A stretch of 33,364 nt of DNA. It comes from an uncultured Candidatus Actinomarina sp. Lineage in GTDB: Bacteria; Actinomycetota; Acidimicrobiia; Actinomarinales; Actinomarinaceae. Position numbers and translations under genes: made by a program. Of the stretch, positions 1 to 9,544 are shown in pieces; positions within the stretch are counted from its first letter, which is position 1; each line of letters begins with the position of its first letter. The notes beneath the pieces are model-generated. The model was given only the letters and a program-made list of their open reading frames with translations, searched no databases and was not told where the DNA came from. The stretch covers positions 1 through 33,364 of the forward strand of contig CACLRL010000011.1 in the NCBI GenBank assembly GCA_902609285.1, given 5' to 3'.

Positions 1-41
1 TTGAGATCAACTTGGTCTACTCCAATTCCATAAATACTCAT
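1..41 (-). CDS. acpS: Partial N-terminus of a probable holo-ACP synthase (AcpS-type phosphopantetheinyl transferase), truncated by the window edge
   Basis: The minus strand reads ATG AGT ATT TAT GGA ATT GGA GTA GAC CAA GTT GAT CTC = MSIYGIGVDQVDL, resembling the AcpS N-terminal GIGxDxV(D/E) motif. Only 13 aa are visible. Confidence 0.5.
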   Translation of the reverse strand, partial: MSIYGIGVDQVDL

Positions 42-43
42 AT

Positions 44-1732
44 CTATCCTATTTCAACCAATATATCGCCCTTATTTACAGGCTGTCCTTTTCTTATATT
101 GAATTCTTTGATAACACCACCAATAGGGGCAGTTACTACATTTTCCATTTTCATAGCTTCAAGAACGAACAATGAATCACCTTTTTTAACCTTTTTACCT
201 TTCTTTGTCATGGTATCCATAATTGTTCCTTGCATATCTGCTTTTATGATTCCAGGATTTCTTATATTTCCAGTAAGATCCATACCGATTTTCTTTGGTC
301 TTTGTGGAGCTAATGATGGACTGTCATTATCGTTAAGAGATATGTTGACCTTGATTGGTCTATCAGTAAATATCTCATCTTCAGAAACATCTTTAATTTT
401 AAAATTTTCTTCCAAAAATTTAACATGAATCTGGCTTTCTTTGAATTCTTTAGTAGATATAACATCGGAAAGGAGAGATATAGTTGTTGGTATCCCTCCA
501 ATTATATATTCATCTAAACATCTTTTACCTTTTGAAATTGCTTCTTCTCTAGAAACTCCCCATACAACTAATTTTGAAATTAAATTGTCATAAAAATGTG
601 ATATTGATGTACCAGTCTTTACCCAACCATCAACTCTTACACCGTTCCCCATAGGTTCTCTATATTCAGTAATGGTTCCTGGAGTTGGCATAAAATTATT
701 GGTCGGATCTTCTGCATTTATTCTAAATTCTATGCTGTGACCCCTAGCTTCAGTTTTGAAATCTTCTAAAGAATTACCAAGCGCCACTTTAATTTGCTCT
801 TTGACCAAATCAATACCATATCTCATTTCTGTAACGGTATGCTCAACTTGTAATCTTGTATTCATTTCTAAAAAATAAAAATTTTCGTCTGTATCAGCTA
901 AAAATTCTACAGTTCCTGCGTTAATATAATTTGATGACTCAGCAATCTTAATCGTTGCTTTTTTTAATTCCTCTCGGCCAAAGTCAGATAACCATATAGG
1001 AGGACTTTCTTCGATAAGTTTTTGATTCCTCCTCTGCAGAGAGCAATCCCTTTCTCCAAAATAGACATGATTTCCATACTTATCACTTAATATTTGTGTC
1101 TCTACATGTCTTGCTAGTTTTATAAATTTTTCGACGTAAATTTGATCTGATCCAAAATATGCTTCACTTTCACGTTTTACAATTTCAAAATTTTCATTTA
1201 ATTCTTTTTCATTACTGACAATTCTTAACCCCTTTCCACCGCCTCCGTGAGCAGCTTTCAGAGCAACTGGATAGCCAAAACTATTTGCGTCTTTCAAGGC
1301 TTCTCTTTTTGTTCGTGATGGTTTCAATTGTCCTGGAACTGGCATTAACCCAACCTTTGAGATTAATTTTCTAGATTCTATTTTGTCTCCCATTGATTTT
1401 ATTGTTTCAGGGTTGGGTCCAATCCAAATCACATCTTTCTTTTGAACTGCTTTTGCAAAATCTGCATTTTCTGCCAAAAAGCCATATCCTGGATGGACCA
1501 TATCTGCTTTTGTTTCTACAACAGCCTTAATTAAATTTTTTAAGTTCCTATAACTATCAGCAGGAAGTGATCCGCCTAAATAAAATGATTCATCAGCTCG
1601 CTTTACATGCAAAGAGTCACTATCAATATCTGAATAAACAGCGATTGCATGCATGTCCATTTCTTTTACTGATCGGATTATTCTTAGTGCAATTTCACCA
1701 CGATTAGCAATTAGTACTCTTTTTTTTGTCAT
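44..1732 (-). CDS. Acyl-CoA (acetyl/propionyl-CoA) carboxylase alpha subunit: biotin carboxylase plus C-terminal biotinyl carrier domain
   Basis: 562 aa: KKRVLIANRGEIALRI start, HGGGGKGLRIV ATP-grasp loop, EMNTRLQVEHTVTE, and C-terminal EAMKMEN biotinylation motif. Confidence 0.95.
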   Translation of the reverse strand: MTKKRVLIANRGEIALRIIRSVKEMDMHAIAVYSDIDSDSLHVKRADESFYLGGSLPADSYRNLKNLIKAVVETKADMVHPGYGFLAENADFAKAVQKKDVIWIGPNPETIKSMGDKIESRKLISKVGLMPVPGQLKPSRTKREALKDANSFGYPVALKAAHGGGGKGLRIVSNEKELNENFEIVKRESEAYFGSDQIYVEKFIKLARHVETQILSDKYGNHVYFGERDCSLQRRNQKLIEESPPIWLSDFGREELKKATIKIAESSNYINAGTVEFLADTDENFYFLEMNTRLQVEHTVTEMRYGIDLVKEQIKVALGNSLEDFKTEARGHSIEFRINAEDPTNNFMPTPGTITEYREPMGNGVRVDGWVKTGTSISHFYDNLISKLVVWGVSREEAISKGKRCLDEYIIGGIPTTISLLSDVISTKEFKESQIHVKFLEENFKIKDVSEDEIFTDRPIKVNISLNDNDSPSLAPQRPKKIGMDLTGNIRNPGIIKADMQGTIMDTMTKKGKKVKKGDSLFVLEAMKMENVVTAPIGGVIKEFNIRKGQPVNKGDILVEIG

Positions 1733-1739
1733 AAATAAT

Positions 1740-2279
1740 TTATTTTAATTTTTGTGCAATTCCTATTGCTAGACTTGCTTTAATCAGATCTCCAATAATA
1801 AATGGATAAACACCAATTCCAATTGCTTCAATTGGCGATATATTTAAAGTAATCATTAAACCAATTACACCGCACGTATATATTGCAAATGTGCCTGTTG
1901 CTATACCTATTGTTGGTTTTTGTGACATATTTCCTATTATTTGGGCAGCAATAAAGAAACCGATAATGTAACCAATTGTTGGACTTTTTAAAATAGCTAA
2001 TCCAGCAACACTTCCTGAGAAAAAAGGAAAACCTACAAGACCTGTAAATAAATAAAAAATCATACTTAATGAACCAAATTTACTTCCAAGAAGCAAGCCT
2101 GACAAAATAACTACAAATGTCTGAGCTGTTATTGGAACAGGGGTAAATGGAAGTTCAAATCTTATTTGTGCACTTAAAGCAGTTAATATTGCAAAGCCAA
2201 AAGATAATGATAGGTTCCTAAGCAAAGAGCCTTTTTCAACCCAAGCAATAGATATATTTTTAGAGGGGAATGTTTCCAT
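1740..2279 (-). CDS. bioY: BioY family biotin transporter substrate-binding (S) component
   Basis: 179 aa hydrophobic protein with BioY-like segments (LTALSAQIRFELPFTPVPITAQTFVVILSGLLLGSKFG), lying inside a biotin-carboxylase operon. Confidence 0.88.
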   Translation of the reverse strand: METFPSKNISIAWVEKGSLLRNLSLSFGFAILTALSAQIRFELPFTPVPITAQTFVVILSGLLLGSKFGSLSMIFYLFTGLVGFPFFSGSVAGLAILKSPTIGYIIGFFIAAQIIGNMSQKPTIGIATGTFAIYTCGVIGLMITLNISPIEAIGIGVYPFIIGDLIKASLAIGIAQKLK

Positions 2280-3747
2280 GTTTATCTCCTATGTTTGTTT
2301 TATTAACTAGTTCTTTGAATGCTTCACTAACAACTTTTCTTGTTTCATTAGGTTTTATTATTTTATCTACTAATCCTAGTTTTGCTGCAATGTCAGGATT
2401 ACTAAATTTATCATTATATTTATCAACAAATTTCTTCTTAAGCTCTTCAGGATTATCACTGTCTTTTAATTCTTTTCTATGAATGACATCTACAGCACCC
2501 TCGGCACCCATTACTGCAATTTCTGCAGTGGGCCATGCAAAAAGTTTATCTGCCCCTAAACCCATTGAATCCATAACAATGTAAGCACCTCCATATGCTT
2601 TACGAATAACTACACAAACTCTTGGAACAGTGGCTTCTGAATAAGCATAAAGAAGTTTTGCCCCACTTCTGATGATTCCTCCATGTTCTTGTTCAACACC
2701 GGGCAAGAATCCTGGTACATCAACGAGTGTTAAAAGAGGAATATTAAATGCATCGCAGAATCTAACAAATCTTGAGGCCTTTATAGATGAATTGATATCT
2801 AATACTCCTGCAAGCTCCATTGGTTGATTTGCAATGACTCCTATAGTATTTCCATTTATTCTTACAAACGAAGTAATGATATTTAATGCATAGTTTGCAT
2901 GAACTGGATACTGCTCTCCATCATCAACAATAGAGTTAATTACTTCATTCATATCGTACGGTTGGTTTCTTTGTTCTGGAATTAAGGTTTCCAGAGAATC
3001 CACATTTCTCAATGGGTCATCTTCAGTTATAAAAGCTGGGGGCTTTTGGTCTGATGACTGTGGAAAAAAACTAAGAAGATATCTCACTTCTTCAAAAGCT
3101 TGTACTTCTGTCTCACATACCTGGTGACTTACTCCTGATTGAGTTCCATGCGCTTCGACACCACCAAGTTCTTCATAACTTACTTCTTCTCCAGTCACCG
3201 TTTTAACAACATTAGGACCAGTTACGTAAAGTTGTCCTATATCTTTTACCTGAAAGATAAAATCCGTTAAGGCCGGACTGTAAACAGCTCCGCCTGCTGA
3301 CGGACCTACAATTACAGATATTTGAGGAATTTTTCCAGATGCTTCGACATTTTTTCTGAAAATCTGAGCATATCCATACAGAGAAGAAATGCCTTCTTGA
3401 ATTCTTGCACCTCCTGAATCTTTGATTCCAATTACTGGAGCTTTCGCTTCAAGAGCTAAATCCATTATTCTAAGAATTTTCTTTGCAACTATTTCTCCAA
3501 GACTTCCACCCATTACAGAAAAGTCCTCGGAGAAAACAAAAACGGGTCTTCCATGGATCGTTCCAGATCCTGTTACTACCGCTTCACCATCAGGATTTTC
3601 TTCTGATACGACATTTTCATCAATTTCAGAAAAGGAATCTTCATCTAAAAGAAGGTGAATCCTCTCGTATGCTGTTAATTTACCTTTAGGATGCTGAATT
3701 TTTTTTGCTTTTTCATTACGTAAACTAGCTAAATTTTCTTCCGACAT
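2260..3747 (-). CDS. Acyl-CoA carboxylase carboxyltransferase (beta) subunit, AccD/PccB type
   Basis: GDSGGARIQEG-like (IKDSGGARIQEGISSLYGYAQIF), PSAGGAVYSPALTDF, VPGFLPGVEQEHGGIIRSGAKLLYAYSEATVP. ORF track begins at 3810, but MSEENLASLRNEK at 3747 is the more plausible start. Confidence 0.94.
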   Translation of the reverse strand: MSEENLASLRNEKAKKIQHPKGKLTAYERIHLLLDEDSFSEIDENVVSEENPDGEAVVTGSGTIHGRPVFVFSEDFSVMGGSLGEIVAKKILRIMDLALEAKAPVIGIKDSGGARIQEGISSLYGYAQIFRKNVEASGKIPQISVIVGPSAGGAVYSPALTDFIFQVKDIGQLYVTGPNVVKTVTGEEVSYEELGGVEAHGTQSGVSHQVCETEVQAFEEVRYLLSFFPQSSDQKPPAFITEDDPLRNVDSLETLIPEQRNQPYDMNEVINSIVDDGEQYPVHANYALNIITSFVRINGNTIGVIANQPMELAGVLDINSSIKASRFVRFCDAFNIPLLTLVDVPGFLPGVEQEHGGIIRSGAKLLYAYSEATVPRVCVVIRKAYGGAYIVMDSMGLGADKLFAWPTAEIAVMGAEGAVDVIHRKELKDSDNPEELKKKFVDKYNDKFSNPDIAAKLGLVDKIIKPNETRKVVSEAFKELVNKTNIGDKHGNIPL

Positions 3748-3770
3748 GCCCAACTTTCTTATTATTATTA

Positions 3771-3796
3771 ACCTATATATTTGACCTATGTATATG
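3771..3796. promoter_or_regulatory. Tandem 13-nt direct repeat in the divergent carboxylase/birA promoter region
   Basis: ACCTATATATTTG followed directly by ACCTATGTATATG (11/13 identical) within the 64-bp divergent intergenic region. Confidence 0.35.
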
Positions 3797-3811
3797 TAAA
3801 GAAGTAACACT

Positions 3812-4468
3812 ATGAAGTCTATTTTTTTTGATGAAATTGCAAATACTCAAGATTATGCAATTAAAGAGTTTAAAGCAGAACCTTTGCTAATTGTCAGTAA
3901 AGCTCAAACTGCAGGTCGCGGTACAAATAAAAATAAATGGGAAAATGCAGATCAAAGCTTAGCTACCTCGCTAGTTTTTAACAAAAAGATTGTTAATTTT
4001 AAAAAGACTCTGATCCCATTATTAGCTGGTTATTCATTTGTTTCTTTGCACCAAATTAAAGACCTGAAATTAAAATGGCCAAACGATATAACTTTAAATG
4101 AAGAAAAGGTCGGAGGAGTTCTCGTAGAAGAAGATAATGATTTGATTTGTATAGGTTTAGGAATTAACTACTTTTGGAGTAATCCTCTCATTCCAGGTGC
4201 AGGAGGGTTGTATAAAGAAAAACAAGATGATCATCAAATATTTTACGACGCTGAAGTATGGGCAAAAAAAGTAATGCAGTTTATAACAAAAGAAGACTTC
4301 AGTCTCGAGGATTACAAATTAAAACTTACTACTTTAGGAAAAGTTGTTGAATACCCTGATGGAAGGGGTTGGGCTAGAGATATAAACAGTGATGGTTCAT
4401 TGAAAATAGAAACGCCTACAGGTGAATTATTAAATCTAACCTCACCCTTAATAAGCGAGATAATATAG
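3812..4468 (+). CDS. birA: Biotin–[acetyl-CoA-carboxylase] ligase (class I, no N-terminal HTH)
   Basis: AQTAGRGTNKNKW active-site loop, LKWPNDI, KVGGVLVE, GLGINYFW. The protein starts directly in the catalytic domain. Confidence 0.9.
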   Translation: MKSIFFDEIANTQDYAIKEFKAEPLLIVSKAQTAGRGTNKNKWENADQSLATSLVFNKKIVNFKKTLIPLLAGYSFVSLHQIKDLKLKWPNDITLNEEKVGGVLVEEDNDLICIGLGINYFWSNPLIPGAGGLYKEKQDDHQIFYDAEVWAKKVMQFITKEDFSLEDYKLKLTTLGKVVEYPDGRGWARDINSDGSLKIETPTGELLNLTSPLISEII

Positions 4469-4493
4469 TTATCATTAATTCTTGAGAGGTTTT

Positions 4494-6587
4494 ATGAAAC
4501 AATTAGTTGTTGAAAAAAATAATCCTGAACCAATTTTGTGGGAGACTTCGATTCCAAAGCCCGGTCCAGGAGAGATATTAATTCAAAATTATTATTCAGT
4601 CGTTTCAACGGGTACTGAAATTTCAACAATTGAATCTGCTAACAAGTCTGTATCTGAAAAAATGCAAAATTCTTCAAACATTGAAAAAGGTCTTGAGCTT
4701 CTTGAAAATGAGGGAGTGAGGGCGGTTTGGAATGCTGTATTTCCAAAAAACATTCTCCCAATTCAGCTTGGATATAGTTCTTGTGGAAAAATCATAGAGA
4801 TAGGTAAAGATGTAAAAAATTTTCACATTGGAGACATGGTTGTATCTAACGGCAGCCACGCAGAATTTGTTGTAGTAAATCAAAATTTATGCTCAAGAAT
4901 ACCATCTGAAACAAACGAAAAAGAAGCAGCCTACACAGTTTTAGGAAGTATAGCTTTGCATGGATTACGCTTATCCGAAACCTCATTAGGTTCTACAGTT
5001 GTAGTTGTAGGTTTGGGTATTGTGGGTCAATTAGTTTGCAGATTAGGCGAAGCACAAGGATCAGAAGTTTTTGGTATCGATCCTGATGAAATGAGGAGAG
5101 CGGATAATCAAAATTATTATGCTTCAATTGATGATTTGCCTATAAATGAAGCGGATGCTGTAATAATTACTGCTGCTTCTGAGAGCAATGAACCAATTGA
5201 GGCTGCAACAAAAATTGCTAGGAATAAGGCAAAAATTGTTGTTGTGGGTGATATTCCGTTGAATATTTCACGTAACGAGTTTTATTATAAAGAACTAGAG
5301 CTTGTTGTCTCAAAGTCTTATGGACCTGGAAGATATGACAAGCAGTACGAGGTTCTTGGTAATGATTATCCAATAGAGTATGTGAGGTGGACAGAAAATA
5401 GAAATTTTGAAGCTTTTTTGAAACTTTTATCTCAAAAACAAATCAGTATTAAAGATTTAATAACTAAAGAGGTTGAATTTACTGAATCTCCTGATATTTA
5501 CAATTCATTTAGTTCTGAAGAAAAACCTTTATCAATTCTTCTTAGATATGACTTAAAAACTGAACCAAAGATTCAATTTGAGAAAAATGAAATTATTTTC
5601 GAAAATAACAAAAAAATTAAAGTTGGTGTAATCGGTGCAGGAAATTTTGCTTCCTCAACAATAATTCCTATTTTGAAAGAATTAAAAAGATCGTGTCAGA
5701 TATTAGGGGTTGCATCTTCTGGAGGATTGAGCTCTGAGGCACTAGCAAAAAACTTTAAAATTAAAAATAAATATCAAACAGAAGATGAAATATTTGAATC
5801 GGATGAAATAGATGCTGTATTTGTTTTAACCCAACACTTTAATCATGCTGAACTAGTGATTAGAGGAATAAATTCTGGTAAAGCTGTTTATGTTGAAAAA
5901 CCACTTGCTATAAATGTTGACTCAATAACTAAAATTGAAGAGGCCATGTACAATGCAGAAGATCCCAAGATTTTCCTTGGATTTAATAGAAGATTTAGTA
6001 ATGCCTCCATGTTTATAAAAGAAAAACTCAATGCTTCGCCAGCTAATGCACTAAATTTTAGGTTCAGTGTTCCAAAACTTGAAAGAGATCACTGGACAAA
6101 TATAAAGGAAATTGGAGGGGGAAGAATAGTAGGTGAAGCAATTCATGCTATTGATCTTGGAACATATTTCTTTGATTCCCTGCCACAGAGCATATCTTCA
6201 TATTCTCCAATTGATAAAGAATCTGATGAGGCTCTTGACAATCAAGTCTTCATCAATATAAATTATGCAGATGGTTCACATGCTGCTATACAATATTTTT
6301 CTGACACTAATAACAAATTATCAAAAGAAAGGTTGGAGATTCATGGAAGTGACAATTCGTTTATAGTTGAAGATTTCAAACTTTTAAGATATTTAATTGG
6401 CTCAGATGACAAGAGTAAAGTATTTTCAGATGGAAAAGGTCATAAACAAGCTATTGAAACTTTTTTAAGTTATGTTAAAAATGAAGCCCCTAATCCTTTT
6501 ACCTGGCTTGAAATAAAGTCAGTATCTCTTGCTGGTATATATGCACAAAATTATATGAATTCAGGTTCTCAAAAAAGTATTTTTTAA
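4494..6587 (+). CDS. Bi-domain oxidoreductase: zinc-type (MDR) dehydrogenase domain fused to a Gfo/Idh/MocA-family dehydrogenase domain
   Basis: Two Rossmann motifs (VVVVGLGIVGQLVCRLGEAQG and KVGVIGAGNFASSTIIPIL) plus EKPLAIN typical of Gfo/Idh. ATG at 4494 is preceded by gagagg. The ORF track starts upstream at TTG 4482. Confidence 0.85.
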   Translation: MKQLVVEKNNPEPILWETSIPKPGPGEILIQNYYSVVSTGTEISTIESANKSVSEKMQNSSNIEKGLELLENEGVRAVWNAVFPKNILPIQLGYSSCGKIIEIGKDVKNFHIGDMVVSNGSHAEFVVVNQNLCSRIPSETNEKEAAYTVLGSIALHGLRLSETSLGSTVVVVGLGIVGQLVCRLGEAQGSEVFGIDPDEMRRADNQNYYASIDDLPINEADAVIITAASESNEPIEAATKIARNKAKIVVVGDIPLNISRNEFYYKELELVVSKSYGPGRYDKQYEVLGNDYPIEYVRWTENRNFEAFLKLLSQKQISIKDLITKEVEFTESPDIYNSFSSEEKPLSILLRYDLKTEPKIQFEKNEIIFENNKKIKVGVIGAGNFASSTIIPILKELKRSCQILGVASSGGLSSEALAKNFKIKNKYQTEDEIFESDEIDAVFVLTQHFNHAELVIRGINSGKAVYVEKPLAINVDSITKIEEAMYNAEDPKIFLGFNRRFSNASMFIKEKLNASPANALNFRFSVPKLERDHWTNIKEIGGGRIVGEAIHAIDLGTYFFDSLPQSISSYSPIDKESDEALDNQVFININYADGSHAAIQYFSDTNNKLSKERLEIHGSDNSFIVEDFKLLRYLIGSDDKSKVFSDGKGHKQAIETFLSYVKNEAPNPFTWLEIKSVSLAGIYAQNYMNSGSQKSIF

Positions 6588-6658
6588 AAAAAATCACACT
6601 AAAAAAATAACAACGTTACTGTTACTGTGTCGTAAAGATAGTTAAAAAAAGGAAGCAA

Positions 6659-6856
6659 ATGCCAAAGGGTAAAGTTAAATGGTTTAACAAAACTAAAGGT
6701 TATGGTTTTATTGAACCTGAAGAAGGCGATAAAGATGTCTTCGTACATATTTCAGCAGTAAAAGATTCAGGAATGGAAGATCTTGATGAAGGTCAGGAAC
6801 TTGAATTTGAAATTGTTGAAAATAACGGTAAAAGTTCAGCAGAAAATCTAAAGTAG
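6659..6856 (+). CDS. Cold shock domain protein (CspA family)
   Basis: 65 aa: [31 protein letters not shown], with RNP1/RNP2-type motifs. Confidence 0.95.
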   Translation: MPKGKVKWFNKTKGYGFIEPEEGDKDVFVHISAVKDSGMEDLDEGQELEFEIVENNGKSSAENLK

Positions 6857-6864
6857 CTTTCTTG

Positions 6865-6937
6865 CGGCCACGGCAGGATTCGAACCTGCGACACCAGGTT
6901 TAGGAAACCTGTGCTCTATCCCCTGAGCTACGCGGCC
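6865..6937 (-). tRNA. tRNA-Arg (anticodon CCT)
   Basis: Minus strand GGCCGCGTAGCTCAGGGGATAGAGCACAGGTTTCCTAAACCTGGTGTCGCAGGTTCGAATCCTGCCGTGGCCG. Acceptor, D, anticodon (loop TTCCTAA) and T arms fold by eye. No encoded CCA. Confidence 0.95.
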
Positions 6938-6992
6938 ATTAATAGCAGACTTAAGTATTATTTCATATAATGAATTCTATGAAAGTTAAAAG

Positions 6993-7994
6993 TTGAAAGC
7001 TGTCGAAGTTAATAATCTTCATAAAATTTTTACTTCAAAAAAAGAATCAGTAGAAGCTGTCAATGGCGTCTCGTTTGCAGTCGAACAAGGTGAGGTATTT
7101 AGTATTCTAGGTCCAAATGGTGCTGGAAAAAGTACAACAATTTTGATGCTTACAACTTTATTGGGTATCAGTAAAGGGACTGCTTCAATTATGGGTTTAG
7201 ATGTTGAGAATCAAGATAAGGAAGTAAGAACGAAGATAGGTGTAGCTTTACAAGATACTGGCATTGATTTATTACTAACAGCAAGAGAATTACTTTATAC
7301 CACTGGAAGGCTTTGGGGTCTGAACAAACAAGAATCAAATACAAGAACTGAAGAGCTTCTTCAATTAGTAGGATTAACAGAATCAGCAGATAGAAGAGTC
7401 AAAACATACTCTGGGGGAATGAAAAGAAGACTCGATTTAGGTCTTAGTCTTGTTAATGAACCTGAAGTATTATTTTTAGACGAACCTACAACAGGTCTTG
7501 ATCCAGCATCAAGAAGAGTAATTTGGGATGAAATTAAAAGACTAAACAATAATGGAGTCACCGTCATCCTAACAACACAATATCTTGAAGAGGCCGATGA
7601 ACTTTCCGATAGGTTATTGATAATAGACAAAGGTGTAGTTGCCACAGAGGGAACATCTGATGAGCTGAAAGCAAGTGTAGGTGGTGACGTCGTAACTTTT
7701 GATTTCGAAAAAGAAGAAAACGTGGAAGTGGCACAAAGATTAATTGATAATGCAAATGTTAATCAGAAGCAGCTTCGTATAACTGTTGAGAATGGGGCAG
7801 AGCATATCCCAATATTTATGAAAACATTTACAGAAAATAATTTAATTGTTAAATCTGTTTCAGCTAGTAAGCCAACTTTGGACGATGTTTTTCTAAAAGT
7901 CACAGGATTCAGGATGGAAAATGATAATCAATCAGAGAACAAACAAAGTAAAAAATCTAATTATGAAAAAAGAGGAAGGAGGATTAGAAGATAA
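6993..7994 (+). CDS. ABC transporter ATP-binding protein (DrrA-like, drug/polyketide exporter type)
   Basis: GPNGAGKST Walker A, YSGGMKRRLDLGLSLV signature, VLFLDEPTTGLDP Walker B. TTG start. Confidence 0.93.
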   Translation: MKAVEVNNLHKIFTSKKESVEAVNGVSFAVEQGEVFSILGPNGAGKSTTILMLTTLLGISKGTASIMGLDVENQDKEVRTKIGVALQDTGIDLLLTARELLYTTGRLWGLNKQESNTRTEELLQLVGLTESADRRVKTYSGGMKRRLDLGLSLVNEPEVLFLDEPTTGLDPASRRVIWDEIKRLNNNGVTVILTTQYLEEADELSDRLLIIDKGVVATEGTSDELKASVGGDVVTFDFEKEENVEVAQRLIDNANVNQKQLRITVENGAEHIPIFMKTFTENNLIVKSVSASKPTLDDVFLKVTGFRMENDNQSENKQSKKSNYEKRGRRIRR

Positions 7995-8795
7995 ATGTCT
8001 GATGACCAAGCTCCATTTTTTACCCAATTAGGAATACTAACAAAAAGATTACTTTTGAGAGTCGTTAGGCGTCCTCTAAGTGAGCTTCCAAATTTAATTA
8101 TTTCTGCATTCTTTCTTTTTATATATGACGGAGCTTTAGGAAGAGTATTTGGAGCTAGCGCTGTAGGTACTTCTTTGGATTTTGCTCAAGGAAATTTTGT
8201 AAACTTTATACTTCCGGTATCAATTGTTTCCGCATCTTTAAGTGGTTCTGCCTCAGGGTTCTATATTATTGAAGATATTGAATCGGGAGTTTTTAAAAGA
8301 TATCAGGGAATGCCAATTTCTAAATGGTCAATAATACTTGCTCCCATGGTCATAGGTGCAATCAGAGTATTAATTCAAGCAAGTCTTATTCTTCTTATAG
8401 GAAATTTTATTGGGGCAGATCCTGCAACGGGCTTTAGTGGCTATTTAGCTGTACTTGGTTTTGGTTTTTTGTGGGGACTTGGATTTGCAGGTTATTCTGT
8501 TGCTGCAAGTGTAAAATCAGGATCATCTCAAGGGGCTCAGGCTGCGTCTTTTTTCTTTTTTCCAGCCTTGTTTATAGCTCCAACTTTTGTTCCAAGAGAA
8601 GCGTTAAAAGGATGGTTGTCTACTGCAGCAGCATTTAACCCTACTACATACGTTATAGAAGCAATCAGAGGAATCTTGATAGAAGGATGGGTTTTTAATG
8701 TGATTTTACCTGGATTAATAGTCGGTGGAATATTTGCTCTTATTACTCTTGCATACGCTGTTTCATCAGCAAAGAAAGTAAATGAAAAAGGATAA
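7995..8795 (+). CDS. ABC-2 type transporter permease (DrrB-like)
   Basis: 266 aa polytopic protein directly following the DrrA-like ATPase. ABC-2 features such as FNPTTYVIEAIRGILIEGW. Confidence 0.88.
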   Translation: MSDDQAPFFTQLGILTKRLLLRVVRRPLSELPNLIISAFFLFIYDGALGRVFGASAVGTSLDFAQGNFVNFILPVSIVSASLSGSASGFYIIEDIESGVFKRYQGMPISKWSIILAPMVIGAIRVLIQASLILLIGNFIGADPATGFSGYLAVLGFGFLWGLGFAGYSVAASVKSGSSQGAQAASFFFFPALFIAPTFVPREALKGWLSTAAAFNPTTYVIEAIRGILIEGWVFNVILPGLIVGGIFALITLAYAVSSAKKVNEKG

Positions 8796-8851
8796 ATAAA
8801 GACTTTAATTAATTATTAAACCCTAATAATCTATATACTTCGTAAGGAATT

Positions 8852-9544
8852 ATGGAAATAACATTAGAAGCTACAAATAGAGGTAAAACAGGTTCGGCTG
8901 AATCAAGAAGATTACGATCAACAGGTTTCATACCTGCTGTTATGTATGGCTTAGGTTCAGAACCTGAGTCATTGCTGATAAATGCAAGAGAATTCAATAA
9001 TGCATTAAAGACTGAAGCTGGGTCTAACGTAATTTTAAATGTAAATGTTGGTAAAGACAGCATTCCAGCTCTAGCAAGAGAAATACAGCGTCATGCATAT
9101 AAAGATGAAATCGTACATGTTGATTTAATAAGAATTGATCTGTCACAAACTGTTGAAGCTGATGTTCAAGTTAATTTTCTTGGCACACCTCTTGGTGTGA
9201 AAGAGGAAGGTGGAGTTGTACAAACTGTTAACAACACAATATCAATTACTGCACTTCCTACAAGTATTCCCTCATCTATAGACATCGATATATCCGATCT
9301 AAATGTTGGTGATAATGTTACTGCAACCGATATAGACTTACCTCAAGGCGTAGAGCTTACTTCTAAAGATGATGAATCTATTCTCGTTACTATAACTATT
9401 CCGAGAGCTGCTGTTGAAGAAGAGGAAGTCTTGGAAGAAGGCCTTGAAGGAGAAGAAGGTGAAGAAGAGGCTGGTGAAGGAGATGAGGACTCTGGAGAAG
9501 TTGCTTCAGAAGATACTGAATCAGCAGAGGAAAGTGGAGAATAA
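8852..9544 (+). CDS. rplY: 50S ribosomal protein L25/general stress protein Ctc with long acidic C-terminal tail
   Basis: RGKTGSAESRRLRSTGFIPAVMYG N-terminus, HVDLIRIDLSQTVEADVQVNF, and C-terminal Glu/Gly-rich tail. Confidence 0.93.
   Translation: MEITLEATNRGKTGSAESRRLRSTGFIPAVMYGLGSEPESLLINAREFNNALKTEAGSNVILNVNVGKDSIPALAREIQRHAYKDEIVHVDLIRIDLSQTVEADVQVNFLGTPLGVKEEGGVVQTVNNTISITALPTSIPSSIDIDISDLNVGDNVTATDIDLPQGVELTSKDDESILVTITIPRAAVEEEEVLEEGLEGEEGEEEAGEGDEDSGEVASEDTESAEESGE

Noticed and set aside
12-428. 138-aa plus-strand ORF
   Set aside because: Antisense to the biotin carboxylase/BCCP gene and the acpS start. Ser/Ile/Phe-rich shadow translation.
6615-6626. Tandem GTTACT hexamers upstream of csp
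   Set aside because: Only two copies, no dyad symmetry, and likely chance within the promoter region.
6979-6996. Five-codon mini-ORF ATG AAA GTT AAA AGT TGA overlapping the TTG start of the ABC ATPase
   Set aside because: Too short to distinguish from chance in AT-rich DNA. Could be a leader peptide, but there is no supporting structure.
9414-9533. N-terminal extension MKKRKSWKKALKEKK... of the pth ORF
   Set aside because: It is the out-of-frame reading of the acidic GAA/GAG-rich tail of rplY. The Pth domain begins at the GTG at 9534.
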